Source: Sporosarcina sp. JAI121
GTDB lineage: Bacteria; Bacillota; Bacilli; Bacillales_A; Planococcaceae
Assembly: GCF_013408665.1 (NCBI RefSeq)
Contig: NZ_JACCCL010000005.1
Span: 1-64,000 of the forward strand
Length of the DNA stretch: 64,000 nt
Reading direction: 5' to 3'
Every line of letters begins with the position of its first letter. Positions within the stretch are counted from its first letter, which is position 1. Of the stretch, positions 46,706 to 55,165 are shown piece after piece. The position numbers and the translations under genes were made by a program. The notes under the pieces were generated by a model, which did not search any database, had not been told where the DNA came from, and saw nothing but the letters and a program-made list of their open reading frames with translations.

Positions 46706-47598
46706 CAATAATACTCGAATTATCGTAATAGCTGTCTTATCGCTGTAATAACGGTAGAAACAATAGTGAATAATTGCTTATATATACTCTGCTTTTATCC
46801 TTTCGAAATGAAAAAAGGGGAATTTTGGTGCATCCTTCACATTCTCATTTAGACCATTTTATTATCGATTAATCATTATATAAAATGTAAAGAGGTGCTT
46901 AGTTGAATTCAGTCCGCGGTCATTAACAAAAGGATTTGAAAAAGGACTCTCAACAATTCAATAAATTGTTGAAAGCCCTACATATACGAATTTGTGTTAG
47001 TGCTCATGACCAATAAAATGTCCACGGGTTTGCTATGTTTTGTAAAGCTGATGGTGTCTTTGAGCCGTTCATTCATAGTTTTTTATAGGTAGACCACTTC
47101 TCGATATTTCTGAACGTAATATTTAATATTGAATAACGTTAGATCGTTTAGACCATTCAATTTAGATGTCCAATAAGTAATGCGACACGTTTGCATAGCA
47201 CTTTGATGATGCCTTTCGCAAAAGGAATAAACTGGTTTATTGGACCAAATCTATTAGTATAGGCCCTCTTTTTAGTCTTTTGTCAATTATTAGTTAGGAC
47301 TCCTGGAGTGTTTTTTATTTGTGACAAAGGTTAATATTTCCATAAAAACTTGTTACTTGACCGTTACACTCTTGTTATTTTCTTTTGTTATTGTTGTTAA
47401 TAAGCAGAAGGGGCACTGCTAAATTATTCGATTGAAAAGCTTCATATAGGATAGTTAAAAAATGCCCCTGGTTATAGGCTCTTGCCTGAAAAGGAGGTAG
47501 AGGTACATAACGACTTAACAGAATGAGTGTTATTTCAATTCTTTATGTAGTAGTCGAAATTAAAAAAATCCAGAAAAAAAGAGGGAGTTTGATGATTC
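46706..47598. other. long gene-poor stretch with a decayed gene and the leader of the 47599 gene
   Basis: On the minus strand a coding-like trace runs from about 47230 to 46978 but is broken by stop codons and frame changes. Its last open part (46978-47076, ending VDILLVMSTNTNSYM) stops right before a hairpin with five T. From about 47340 on the plus strand lies the upstream region of the acidic repeat protein. It contains GGGGCA pairing with TGCCCC (47409-47467) and an unused AAAAGGAGG at 47489-47497. Confidence 0.35.
46941..46977 (-). terminator. terminator of the decayed gene at 46978
   Basis: On the minus strand TTTCAACAATTT pairs with AATTGTTGAGAG, followed by CCTTTTTC. Confidence 0.5.
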
Positions 47599-49203
47599 TT
47601 GGTTAAAGAAACTAATCAAAAAGAAAAGAACACGAACAAGAAGATTTTACCGTTTGTAATGTCAACCTCAATGCTAACAGCTGCTATTTTTGGTGCAGGC
47701 GGCTCAGCTTTTGCAGCTGAAAAGGGTGAGGATACAGAGTTTAAAAATCACGGTGCAGAGGTTTCATCTTTTGCAACAAGCATTCCAGGTTCACCTGAAA
47801 AAGGAAAAATAATGCGTACAATTGCAAATAAAAATTTACAGGAAAAAGCACCGAATGAAGACGAATCGGATGTTCCTGTTGATGAAGATGAAGCAACTGA
47901 TTTACCTGTTGATGAAGACGATGCAACTGACGCACCTGTCGATGAAGATGAAGCGACAGATGGTCCTGTTGAGGAAGACGATGCTACGGATGCACCTGTA
48001 GTTGAAGACGAAACAACGGATCTTCCTGTTGATGAAGACGATGCTATATATGCACCGGTAGTTGAAGACGAAACAACGGATCTTCCTGCTGATGAAGACG
48101 ATGCTACGGATGCACCGGTAATTGAAGACGAAACAACAGATGTTCCGGTTGATGAAGACGATGCTACGGATGCACCGGTAGTTGAAGACGAAACAACGGA
48201 TCTTCCTGTTAATGAAGACGACGCTACGGATGCACCGGTAGTTGAAGACGAAACAACGGATCTTCCTGTCGATGAAGACGATGCTACGGATGCACCGGTA
48301 GTTGAAGACAAAACAACGGATCTTCCTGTCGATGAAGACGATGCTACGGATGCACCGGTAATTGAAGACGAAACAACGGATCTTCCTGTTGATGAAGACG
48401 AAGCTGCGGACGAAAATGTGGTTGAAGAAGAACCTACAGAGGAGCCTGCTGACGAAGACGAGTCAACAAATGAAACTGATGAAACAGAAAAGCCAGCTGA
48501 CGATAATATCAATGAAGATACTACGTCAACTGACCAATCTATCGATAGCACTATTATAACAGACGAGCAAGTAAATGAATATAGATCAGTCATACAAAAT
48601 TATGGAAGTTTAATTGATTACTACGATTTCCTAATTCAAGAACATCTTGGTATGATCTTACCAGATGAAGATGGCAATGTAGATGAAGTCCCTGTTGATG
48701 GCGATGATACTGCAGAAGTGCCTGCCGAAGATCTAGCTGATGAAAATGTTGATGGCGACGATGATGCGGAAGTGCCCGCTGAGGATCTAGCTGATGAAAA
48801 TGTTGATAGCGATGATGTTGCAAAAGTGCCTGCTGAGGATCTAGCTGATGAAAATGTTGATAGCGATGATGATGCAGAAGTGCCTGCTGAAGATCTAGCT
48901 GATGAAAATGTTGATGGCGACGATGATGCAGAAGTGCCTGCTGAGGATCTAGCTGATGAAAATGTTGATAGCGATGATGTTGCAAAAGTGCCTGCTGAGG
49001 ATCTAGCTGATGAAAATGTTGATAGCGATGATGCTACGGAAGTGCCCGCTGAGGATGTAGCAGAAGAAAATGTTGGTGGCAACGATGCTGTTGAAGAACC
49101 TGCTAAAGAAACTGTTCAAACAACGGTTTGGGACAAATTAGTCGGTTATTACCAACAAGTTGCTACAGCTTACAACTCTTTATTTAGTTCACTAAAAAAG
49201 TAA
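47599..49203 (+). CDS. secreted acidic repeat protein
   Basis: 534 residues. Signal peptide with hydrophobic core ILPFVMSTSMLTAAIFGAGG and AFA-type cleavage near residue 38. Two blocks of tandem repeats follow. Residues ~92-272 have a 20-residue unit (DEDDATDAPVVEDETTDLPV) and residues ~370-490 an 18-residue unit (VPAEDLADENVDSDDDAE). Both are extremely Asp/Glu-rich and would be extended, cation-binding surfaces. The C-terminus VWDKLVGYYQQVATAYNSLF is a non-repeated amphipathic end without sortase motif. Start is TTG 47599, 11 nt after GAGGGAG; an ATG nearer that site opens only a 4-codon ORF. Family and anchor unknown. Confidence 0.8.
   Translation: MVKETNQKEKNTNKKILPFVMSTSMLTAAIFGAGGSAFAAEKGEDTEFKNHGAEVSSFATSIPGSPEKGKIMRTIANKNLQEKAPNEDESDVPVDEDEATDLPVDEDDATDAPVDEDEATDGPVEEDDATDAPVVEDETTDLPVDEDDAIYAPVVEDETTDLPADEDDATDAPVIEDETTDVPVDEDDATDAPVVEDETTDLPVNEDDATDAPVVEDETTDLPVDEDDATDAPVVEDKTTDLPVDEDDATDAPVIEDETTDLPVDEDEAADENVVEEEPTEEPADEDESTNETDETEKPADDNINEDTTSTDQSIDSTIITDEQVNEYRSVIQNYGSLIDYYDFLIQEHLGMILPDEDGNVDEVPVDGDDTAEVPAEDLADENVDGDDDAEVPAEDLADENVDSDDVAKVPAEDLADENVDSDDDAEVPAEDLADENVDGDDDAEVPAEDLADENVDSDDVAKVPAEDLADENVDSDDATEVPAEDVAEENVGGNDAVEEPAKETVQTTVWDKLVGYYQQVATAYNSLFSSLKK
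47880..48410 (+). repeat. 60-bp tandem repeats in the acidic protein gene
   Basis: A 60-bp unit (core GTTGAAGACGAAACAACGGA) recurs with few changes about nine times, each encoding 20 residues. Several adjacent copies differ at only one to four bases, so copy number is likely variable. Confidence 0.9.
48690..49075 (+). repeat. 54-bp tandem repeats in the acidic protein gene
   Basis: A 54-bp unit (core GATCTAGCTGATGAAAATGT) recurs about seven times, encoding an 18-residue acidic repeat distinct from the first block. Units alternate between GGCGACGATGATGC and AGCGATGATGTTGC variants, suggesting duplication of a two-unit block. Confidence 0.88.
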
Positions 49204-49640
49204 AATAACAACTAAATTACAATTTAATAAATTACTTAGCGGGAAGTAATATCATTCCCTGCCTGAACCGTATGATTTACGTTTGATTAAATTAAGAACT
49301 TAATGTTGATAAACATTTGAGCCCTTGGGAACTCTGTTATGAGTTTCAAGGGCTCTATTAAATTATATCAACTTCTACTTATTTCATAAATTTCTGCATA
49401 AAATATAACCTCATGGCATCAGAAACAGATAGCTGGAAGTTTTTTTAGACATTCAATTTCACCTATCCTCTTAACCACCTCCTTTTTTACTTTATTTTTC
49501 CACCCTTGCAATCATTCATTGGTCTATAGTTTTTTCACTGATCGGTTGAGTACATACTGAATACCTAGACCTGGTTCATCAAAATATGGAGAAATTCCCC
49601 GGGCCTGCTCTCTATAAGATTACGCCCATGCTGGGCACAC
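49204..49640. other. gene-free stretch with one long hairpin
   Basis: 49319-49355 forms a 15-bp hairpin (GAGCCCTTGGGAACTC with GAGTTTCAAGGGCTC) and is the likely end of the acidic protein transcript, though no U tract follows. I see no ORF or other signal in the rest. Confidence 0.4.
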
Positions 49641-49678
49641 AAAAAGCGTCCCCCATCTGATTGGAGTGACGCTTTTTC
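49641..49678 (-). terminator. strong terminator, probably the ancestral groEL terminator
   Basis: On the minus strand AAAAAGCGTCACTCC pairs with GGGGGACGCTTTTT and runs into T. It lies 18 bp after a copy of the groEL stop region (49696-49714), exactly where a groEL terminator would be before an insertion separated them. Confidence 0.75.
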
Positions 49679-49695
49679 TTCTAGATATGACGAGG

Positions 49696-49714
49696 TTACA
49701 TCATGCCGCCCATA
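49696..49714. repeat. distal copy of the 19-bp groEL 3'-end repeat (att-like)
   Basis: TTACATCATGCCGCCCATA is identical to 56268-56286, which encodes the end of GroEL (MGGMM-stop). The flanking bases on both sides differ. Same orientation, 6.57 kb apart. Confidence 0.7.
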
Positions 49715-49831
49715 AGCTCGCCAAGTAGTTTATAATAATTTAATTTCATCGGAAATTGTCAGAAAGTCCTCTATAATGACTAGCACAGAAAAGTTAGCGT
49801 AATTGGTATGGCTAATTCTAATGACACAGAA

Positions 49832-50422
49832 TCACATTTCAATCGGAACTATTGGATATGGAACATGGACTCTTTCGTTCATGACTCTATTTTGATAACC
49901 TTTTATTTTACCTTCAAAGATCAATTGAAAATCCGCTGAATCAGGCAAGTCACTTGGTTCAATCAGAGAAAGATCTTTTTCAAATTCAATGGCCTTACTT
50001 TCCTTTAGGACAGATGCAACAAACTGTGAACAGAAGAAAGCATTCTTTCTTTTTATCGGTGTTTTAAACAACACACCAAATAATCCTATGAAATTATATC
50101 GATAATGTTCTTTTTTGGCAGCTATTTCAAGGATATATTGAGACATCCTTTGAAATTCATCATTTGTTATTGTTAAAGAATAGATTGCACAATGTGCTTG
50201 TTTAAATAAGACGGAATGAATATCTTCTTTAACGAATCCTCCAATAAAAGGGTTTTTCGCTGTTTTTCTACCAAAACTATATACCTCAATTAATTCTGTA
50301 TCAAAGGCGATTGAGGCATGATTATAGTTTTTTTTAGTATAAGACTTAATCAGCCTTGTTAAAATCGTTCCTGTATCAGTTAAAAGGATATAAACCTTTT
50401 TTTCGCTGATCATGATCCTCAC
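49832..50422 (-). CDS. permuted papain-like (YiiX/NlpC-P60 superfamily) protein
   Basis: 196 residues. KVYILLTDTGTILTRLIKSYTKKNYNHASIAFD holds the catalytic-type His and FFCSQFVASVLKES (~residue 138) the Cys, in the circularly permuted order of YiiX/YebB-like cysteine peptidases or amidases. No signal peptide, so a cytoplasmic or in-spore substrate. Substrate unknown. The frame starts at ATG 50422; MISEKK six codons... later at ATG 50413 is an alternative. Lies just inside the distal repeat of the putative island. Confidence 0.75.
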   Translation of the reverse strand: MRIMISEKKVYILLTDTGTILTRLIKSYTKKNYNHASIAFDTELIEVYSFGRKTAKNPFIGGFVKEDIHSVLFKQAHCAIYSLTITNDEFQRMSQYILEIAAKKEHYRYNFIGLFGVLFKTPIKRKNAFFCSQFVASVLKESKAIEFEKDLSLIEPSDLPDSADFQLIFEGKIKGYQNRVMNERVHVPYPIVPIEM

Positions 50423-50490
50423 CTTTTATCTTTGTAAATACAATTTAGTAATGTGTAAAGCAGGTGGTATCACACCTACTTAGTTAATTA

Positions 50491-50721
50491 TCATCCTTGA
50501 GCATCTTCGTTACTTTTGTATTCTAAAAGATCACCGGGCTGACATTCTAAAGCCTTACAAATTGCCTCTAAAGTGGATAATCGAATCGCTTTTGCCTTCC
50601 CATTTTTCAAGATAGAGAGGTTCGCCATCGTGATTCCAACCCTCTCCGAAAGTTCCGTCACACTCATTTTTCGTTTAGCAAGCATCACATCAACATTGAT
50701 TATAATTGCCATATTATTCAC
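50491..50721 (-). CDS. small XRE-family transcriptional regulator (YozG-like)
   Basis: 76 residues, essentially one Cro/C1-type helix-turn-helix: MLAKRKMSVTELSERVGITMANLSILKNGKAKAIRLSTLEAICKALECQPGDLLEY. This short form is habitually encoded after a DUF2975 membrane protein. The gap to that gene here is 6 nt, so the two are co-transcribed. Presumed role: DNA-binding partner that the membrane protein sequesters or signals to. Confidence 0.9.
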   Translation of the reverse strand: MNNMAIIINVDVMLAKRKMSVTELSERVGITMANLSILKNGKAKAIRLSTLEAICKALECQPGDLLEYKSNEDAQG

Positions 50722-50727
50722 CTCAGC

Positions 50728-51228
50728 TTAGACTATTAAATCATTTTCCTCTTTTATATCTATGGCTTCTTTTAAAAGCCTTTGGAGAACAGCAGCAAAT
50801 ACGGCAATCACCACGGAAGCAAAAATAGGGACCATTCCGACTATGATGAGACCCGGGGCGTCGTCTACCTCCGCCATGATATAGACGAATGGTAGGGCTA
50901 CCAAGTATAAGCCACTGATTAAGATGGCACAGTTTTTGATTTTCTTTAAAGCTCTTACAGATAATTTCGAGAAAGCTTGGTTCTTGTCAATATAGCTTAG
51001 AAGGTTAAAAGATTGATACAAAGCGAAGTAAAATGGGATTGCCGAAACATACATAACCATTAAAATGCCATATACCACAAAAGCCAAATCTGAACCTCTT
51101 TCTGCTGCTTCATTTGCTTCACTCACTATCTGGGGCAACAAAAATAGACATAAAGCAAGAACAGGAATTCCCATAAGAATAACAGCTATCTTTAAAAAGA
51201 GTGTTGATCCTCGTTTCATAAAAAGCAC
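50728..51228 (-). CDS. DUF2975 four-helix membrane protein
   Basis: 166 residues with four hydrophobic helices (residues ~12-32, 45-68, 95-118, 125-150) and the family sequence YQSFNLLSYIDKNQAFSKLSVRALKKIKNCAI between helices 2 and 3. First gene of a two-gene unit with the XRE regulator. The pair resembles B. subtilis yoaS-yozG. Signal unknown. Confidence 0.88.
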   Translation of the reverse strand: MLFMKRGSTLFLKIAVILMGIPVLALCLFLLPQIVSEANEAAERGSDLAFVVYGILMVMYVSAIPFYFALYQSFNLLSYIDKNQAFSKLSVRALKKIKNCAILISGLYLVALPFVYIMAEVDDAPGLIIVGMVPIFASVVIAVFAAVLQRLLKEAIDIKEENDLIV

Positions 51229-51652
51229 CTCACATATTTATTGTTAATTTGATTTTAACACTCGGTTTATCGTTTTGCAATAAATATTTATCCAATTTCA
51301 TTCCTTTATTATTGTTATATCTTTTTAAATTTGGACAAAAATAAAAAACATTCCCCATAACAAAGAAATGCTTATAACTTTAAACTATTCAATTGTAAGC
51401 ATACTCCCCACCTTCTCTTAATTTCTGGCACAGGTGAAATTGCAGCAAGACTAGCCGCTAGCGTATGTTGTGCGCAATAAAAAAAACGAATGGGTCATTC
51501 CCTAGCCTAGTCCATCACCCTTGATTCCTCCGACGCTGGTGCGGAAAATGATTCAATGCCTTTTCAGGTTCCCCGACCCTAATTTAGTGCTAATAGAACT
51601 TTTCTAATCATATTTTAAAAAAAGAAAACAATATAAAGGAGTGTAAAGTTAG
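51229..51652. other. intergenic region between divergent DUF2975 and dehydrogenase genes
   Basis: No ORF of note. CATATTTTA at 51609-51617 matches a sigma-K -10 and lies about 36 bp before the dehydrogenase start. AAAGGAG at 51636 is its ribosome site. Nothing else recognised. Confidence 0.4.
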
Positions 51653-53068
51653 TTGAGAAAAATTAAGGTTGGTTTACGGCCCATAGTAAATAACATAAAT
51701 TTACCCACTGTTTTGAAAACAACTATACTTCCGGGTGACTCAATTGAAAGATTATTCATTGCAACCCAGGTAGGTGAGATTTTGTACATAGGAAACGGAG
51801 TTATAAGAACTTTTTTAGATATTCGCCTGCGAATTATAAAACTAGGTGTTTCTGGTGGTGGATATGATGAACGGGGATTGCTAGGTCTAGCGTTTCATCC
51901 CGATTTTTATAATAATGGTCTATTTTATCTTCATTATTCAGTAGCGGGAACACAAGGTCCAGGTGCTCATCCTGAACCTTTTGAGCCTAACCCGTGTGAT
52001 CCCATAACTTTAACACTAAGGTGGATTAACAGAGAAACTCAATATGATCATATTGATACAGTTGAAGAATGGATTTTACAATCGAGCGGTCAACCTCAAA
52101 AACGACGGACATTACTTAACTTAAGAAGACCATTTTCAAATCATAATGGGGTCAATAGCTTAAACTTCTCACCTGAAACTGGAAAACTTGTTTTAACAAC
52201 CGGAGATGGTGGATCAGGCTATGATCCATTTAATTTAAGTCAAAACGATATGGAGATAGCTGGGAAAATAATTGAAATAGATGTGGGTAAGAATACATTT
52301 ATCTATAATCCACCCGTAGTCACACGTTTTAATGAACTTCCCGTACCTACTCAGGAAACGCTAACGGTAATTGCCAAAGGCGTTCGAAATATACCAGGTA
52401 TTTCATTTCAAAGAATTTATAATCAGTATATCAAATATATAGGGAATGTTGGACAGGACTTGGTAGAGTCGATTTTTTCATTCATTCATTATAAACCAAT
52501 ACCGGTTACTCAGCTTGTTCAAACTTCTTTAATGAAAGCTGAACCTGACCAAGAAGGTTTTATTAACTTGGGCTGGCGAGGGTGGGAAGGTGCTTTTCCT
52601 GCTTCTATTATAAGGGGCTGCTCTGCAAATCCAACTCTGGATGAGAAAACAATAGCTTATTACAATGAAGCAATAAAAACTTCATTGAGGCGTCTTCAGC
52701 CCCTAACTAGTTATTTTCATAAAGATCCCCAACCCGATAAGTTTGGAGGAACGGCACTTACAGGAGTGCAAGCCTATATGGGGAATAGAATCCCCGATTT
52801 AACGGGAAGCGTTATGTTTACCGATCTTGCCAGGCATGAGGAATCTCAATCTCCAGGTAGAGGGGTTTTAGCTTATACTAAGGTAAGAACAGATGGTAAA
52901 CCAAATGATTTTAGTGTGATTCAAACCGATTATAATTTTGGGTCTCGATCAGCTTATTACGTTAATTTAGGATCGAATATGGATCAAACCAGACTTTATT
53001 TAGGGGTTTATGGCTCTATGAATGTGACTGATGTTAACGAAGGTACTGTTTTTGAAATTGTTCCATGA
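51653..53068 (+). CDS. PQQ-dependent sugar dehydrogenase-like beta-propeller protein
   Basis: 471 residues. RLFIATQVGEILYIGNG near the start, then DERGLLGLAFHPDFYNNGLFYLHYS, HNGVNSLNFSPETGKLVLTTGDGGSGYDPFNLSQN (residues ~163-198) and LGWRGWEGAFPAS mark the glucose/sorbosone dehydrogenase six-bladed propeller. The His before NGVN is the family's catalytic-type residue. Unlike most relatives there is no signal peptide, and Bacillales rarely make PQQ, so another role is possible. Start is TTG 51653. Family homologues occur in spore-formers; a spore role is guesswork. Confidence 0.82.
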   Translation: MRKIKVGLRPIVNNINLPTVLKTTILPGDSIERLFIATQVGEILYIGNGVIRTFLDIRLRIIKLGVSGGGYDERGLLGLAFHPDFYNNGLFYLHYSVAGTQGPGAHPEPFEPNPCDPITLTLRWINRETQYDHIDTVEEWILQSSGQPQKRRTLLNLRRPFSNHNGVNSLNFSPETGKLVLTTGDGGSGYDPFNLSQNDMEIAGKIIEIDVGKNTFIYNPPVVTRFNELPVPTQETLTVIAKGVRNIPGISFQRIYNQYIKYIGNVGQDLVESIFSFIHYKPIPVTQLVQTSLMKAEPDQEGFINLGWRGWEGAFPASIIRGCSANPTLDEKTIAYYNEAIKTSLRRLQPLTSYFHKDPQPDKFGGTALTGVQAYMGNRIPDLTGSVMFTDLARHEESQSPGRGVLAYTKVRTDGKPNDFSVIQTDYNFGSRSAYYVNLGSNMDQTRLYLGVYGSMNVTDVNEGTVFEIVP

Positions 53069-53141
53069 CTCCTTACTATAAAATCCGAATTAATACCGGA
53101 TAAATCTCTTCTTGGATTTAATTGAATTGAAATCTAAAACA

Positions 53142-53177
53142 AACAAGAGAGCAATGCGGCTCCCTTGTTTTTTTATT
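53142..53177 (+). terminator. terminator after the dehydrogenase-like gene
   Basis: AACAAGAGAGC pairs with GCTCCCTTGTT (one mismatch), followed by TTTTTATTTTT. Confidence 0.88.
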
Positions 53178-53496
53178 TTTCAGGGTATTTCAAAGATGAC
53201 TCTACATTTGGCCCTATTCGTGAAGTACTTATTGCGGAAGTTTTGCAGTGAGGCTCTCGATATGGCCGGCGGTAAACCAAAACCATGAGTCTTTCACCGA
53301 ATATCCGGAATTATTACAGAAAACATAACTTGCCGCGTTACCCCTTTAGTTCAATAACTTCAACAAAGATGTGCCTCAATCCTTCTTGAATTAACGCACC
53401 CGTTACTTTAAGTACATTTCTTCACACAAGAGGTGTGGCGAAATGTACTAACAAACCTCTTTATCGACATAAGTTTGAAACCTTTTTTCCCACATG
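53178..53496. other. gap with coding remnants and a symmetric hairpin
   Basis: On the minus strand codons ending GALIQEGLRHIFVEVIELKG-stop (stop near 53343) have coding character but no start. 53412-53448 is a perfect outer 9-bp stem (GTACATTTC/GAAATGTAC) with an inner CACAC/GTGTG stem, not followed by T on either strand. Role unknown. Confidence 0.35.
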
Positions 53497-53505
53497 CATA
53501 TAGTA
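53497..53505 (+). promoter_or_regulatory. candidate sigma-K -10 for the YmaF-like gene
   Basis: CATATAGTA fits CATA-N3-TA, 28 bp before the start at 53533, with an AC about 14 bp upstream in AAACC. Confidence 0.4.
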
Positions 53506-53532
53506 TTGAAAAAGCAAAAAGGAGTTATACTC

Positions 53533-53913
53533 TTGGAAATACCAGTTTCCGGATTCATGTATCATTCGGACGATTCTAATCTTATTCATTCCCATCAGCT
53601 TTTTATTACTCAATGGGATGGAAGACCCGTGCCTGCTCATGTCCATGAATTTAGGGGTGTCACTTCTTTTGATGTAGGACATAATCACAGATATGCTGGA
53701 ACTACTGAACCAGCCCCTAGTGGTGTACCAGACACTCATAGGTACTTTACTTTTACATCTGTCGATGATCGACATCGACACGAGAGACGTGGAGTTACTG
53801 GTTTAGCTATACCCCTTCCCAACGGTGATCATTATCATGAGTTTAGCGGTTTCACTACTGTAAATGGTACTAATCCCCACAGACACGGATATAGCGGTAG
53901 AACAAGTTTATAA
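53533..53913 (+). CDS. YmaF-like histidine-rich repeat protein
   Basis: 126 residues from TTG 53533, eight bases after AAAGGAG; ATG 53494 lacks a site and would overlap the putative promoter. About 22 histidines arranged in HxH pairs recurring every ~20-25 residues (HSHQL, HVHEFRGVTS, HNHRYAGTT, HRHERRGVTG, HYHEFSGFTT, HRHGYSGRTS). This is the YmaF pattern. Metal binding and possible spore-coat association are inferred from composition and the sigma-K-like element. A small gene-free stretch follows to uvsE. Confidence 0.82.
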   Translation: MEIPVSGFMYHSDDSNLIHSHQLFITQWDGRPVPAHVHEFRGVTSFDVGHNHRYAGTTEPAPSGVPDTHRYFTFTSVDDRHRHERRGVTGLAIPLPNGDHYHEFSGFTTVNGTNPHRHGYSGRTSL

Positions 53914-54170
53914 TAATGTTTTATAAATCACAATTTATATTAATAAATTAATTATACCCCCTTGGAACTCTAAGGGGGGTTACTTAGCGAACAATTGAAA
54001 TCACTACATACATTTTGTATTTCCATTCTCATTTTATGTTTACATAAAAGGATTTTTGCCGATAATATACTATTAGATACAAATTTCTGCTTACTGTTTA
54101 AAATGAACTTAGAAGTTATCTGTCAGATTTAGATTTCAACCTCAAAGTATTGAATAAAGGGGGAAAGTAG

Positions 54171-55124
54171 ATGAAAATCCGGTTCGGTTATGTAGCAAAT
54201 GCACTAGGCTTATGGGATGCAAGTCCATCAAAAACCTTAACTTTCACACGGTATTCAGCGCTTCCTAAAAACGAAAGAATGGAAAAGTTGAAATCGGTAA
54301 CAGCACAAAATTTACAGCACACAAAAAGAATTTTATATTATAATATCGCGCATGAAATAGAATTATACCGGTTTTCAAGCTCACTTGTCCCTTTAGCAAC
54401 CCATCCGGAAGTGATGTGGGATTTCTTAACCCCATTCAAAAACGAATGGGAAGAAATCGGGAATTTAATCCAAAATTTTAAGCTTAGAGTAAGCTTTCAT
54501 CCAAATCAATTTACGCTTTTCACTAGCGAAAGAGAAGAAGTAACAACGAATGCAGTAAAAGATATGGAATATCATTTTACGATGCTCAAAGCAATGAATG
54601 CTCTTGATTCGGGATTAATCAATATTCATATTGGCGGAGCCTATGGGGATAAAAATAGTTCTTTAAACCGTTTCCATCAAAATCTAAAAAAATTGCCAGT
54701 GGAAATTAAGAAGCATATGACGCTTGAAAATGATGATAAAACGTATGACATTCGGGAAACACTCATTACTTGTGAAAAGGAAAGCATTCCAATGGTACTT
54801 GATTATCATCACTATGTGGCAAATAATGGGGAGTGCGACCTCCCTCTTTACTTACCCCGTATATTTGAGACTTGGAATAACTTTAATGTTGTACCGAAAG
54901 TCCACATTTCTTCACCGAAATCTGACCAAGCCTATCGTTCCCATGCTGATTTTGTCTCTTTAGACTTTGTCCTCCCCTTCTTAAAGATGGCAAAGGAGCT
55001 TAATCAAGACTTTGACATAATGATAGAAGCAAAACAAAAGAACCTTGCTATGCACAGGCTTATAGATGAAATAGCTGCAATTCGGGGAGTCAAACGTATT
55101 TCAGGTTCATCTGTGGAATGGTAA
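54171..55124 (+). CDS. uvsE: UV DNA-damage endonuclease
   Basis: TIM-barrel metal-dependent endonuclease that nicks 5' to UV photoproducts and other lesions. 317 residues. All ligand motifs of the family are present: SFHPNQFTLF, INIHIGGAYG, MTLENDDKTY, VLDYHHYVANN, VHISSPKSDQ, IMIEAKQK. The N-terminus FGYVANALGLWDASPSKTLTF retains the Asn of the DNA-probing loop. Closest to B. subtilis UvsE by my reading. GGGGGAAAG precedes ATG. A second, divergent paralogue starts 42 nt after it. Confidence 0.94.
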   Translation: MKIRFGYVANALGLWDASPSKTLTFTRYSALPKNERMEKLKSVTAQNLQHTKRILYYNIAHEIELYRFSSSLVPLATHPEVMWDFLTPFKNEWEEIGNLIQNFKLRVSFHPNQFTLFTSEREEVTTNAVKDMEYHFTMLKAMNALDSGLINIHIGGAYGDKNSSLNRFHQNLKKLPVEIKKHMTLENDDKTYDIRETLITCEKESIPMVLDYHHYVANNGECDLPLYLPRIFETWNNFNVVPKVHISSPKSDQAYRSHADFVSLDFVLPFLKMAKELNQDFDIMIEAKQKNLAMHRLIDEIAAIRGVKRISGSSVEW

Positions 55125-55165
55125 CCGTGGAGATTAGAATATATAAAAATGATGAGGTGGAATAG

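Noticed and set aside
47748..49082. Ser-rich antisense ORFs (281 and 148 codons) opposite the acidic repeat protein
   Set aside because: They mirror the GAT/GAA-rich repeats of the real gene; no start signals and low-complexity Ser/Thr composition.
49696..49749. Truncated second groEL copy
   Set aside because: Only the last 19 bp match groEL; the codons upstream are unrelated, so an att-type repeat explains it better than a gene fragment.
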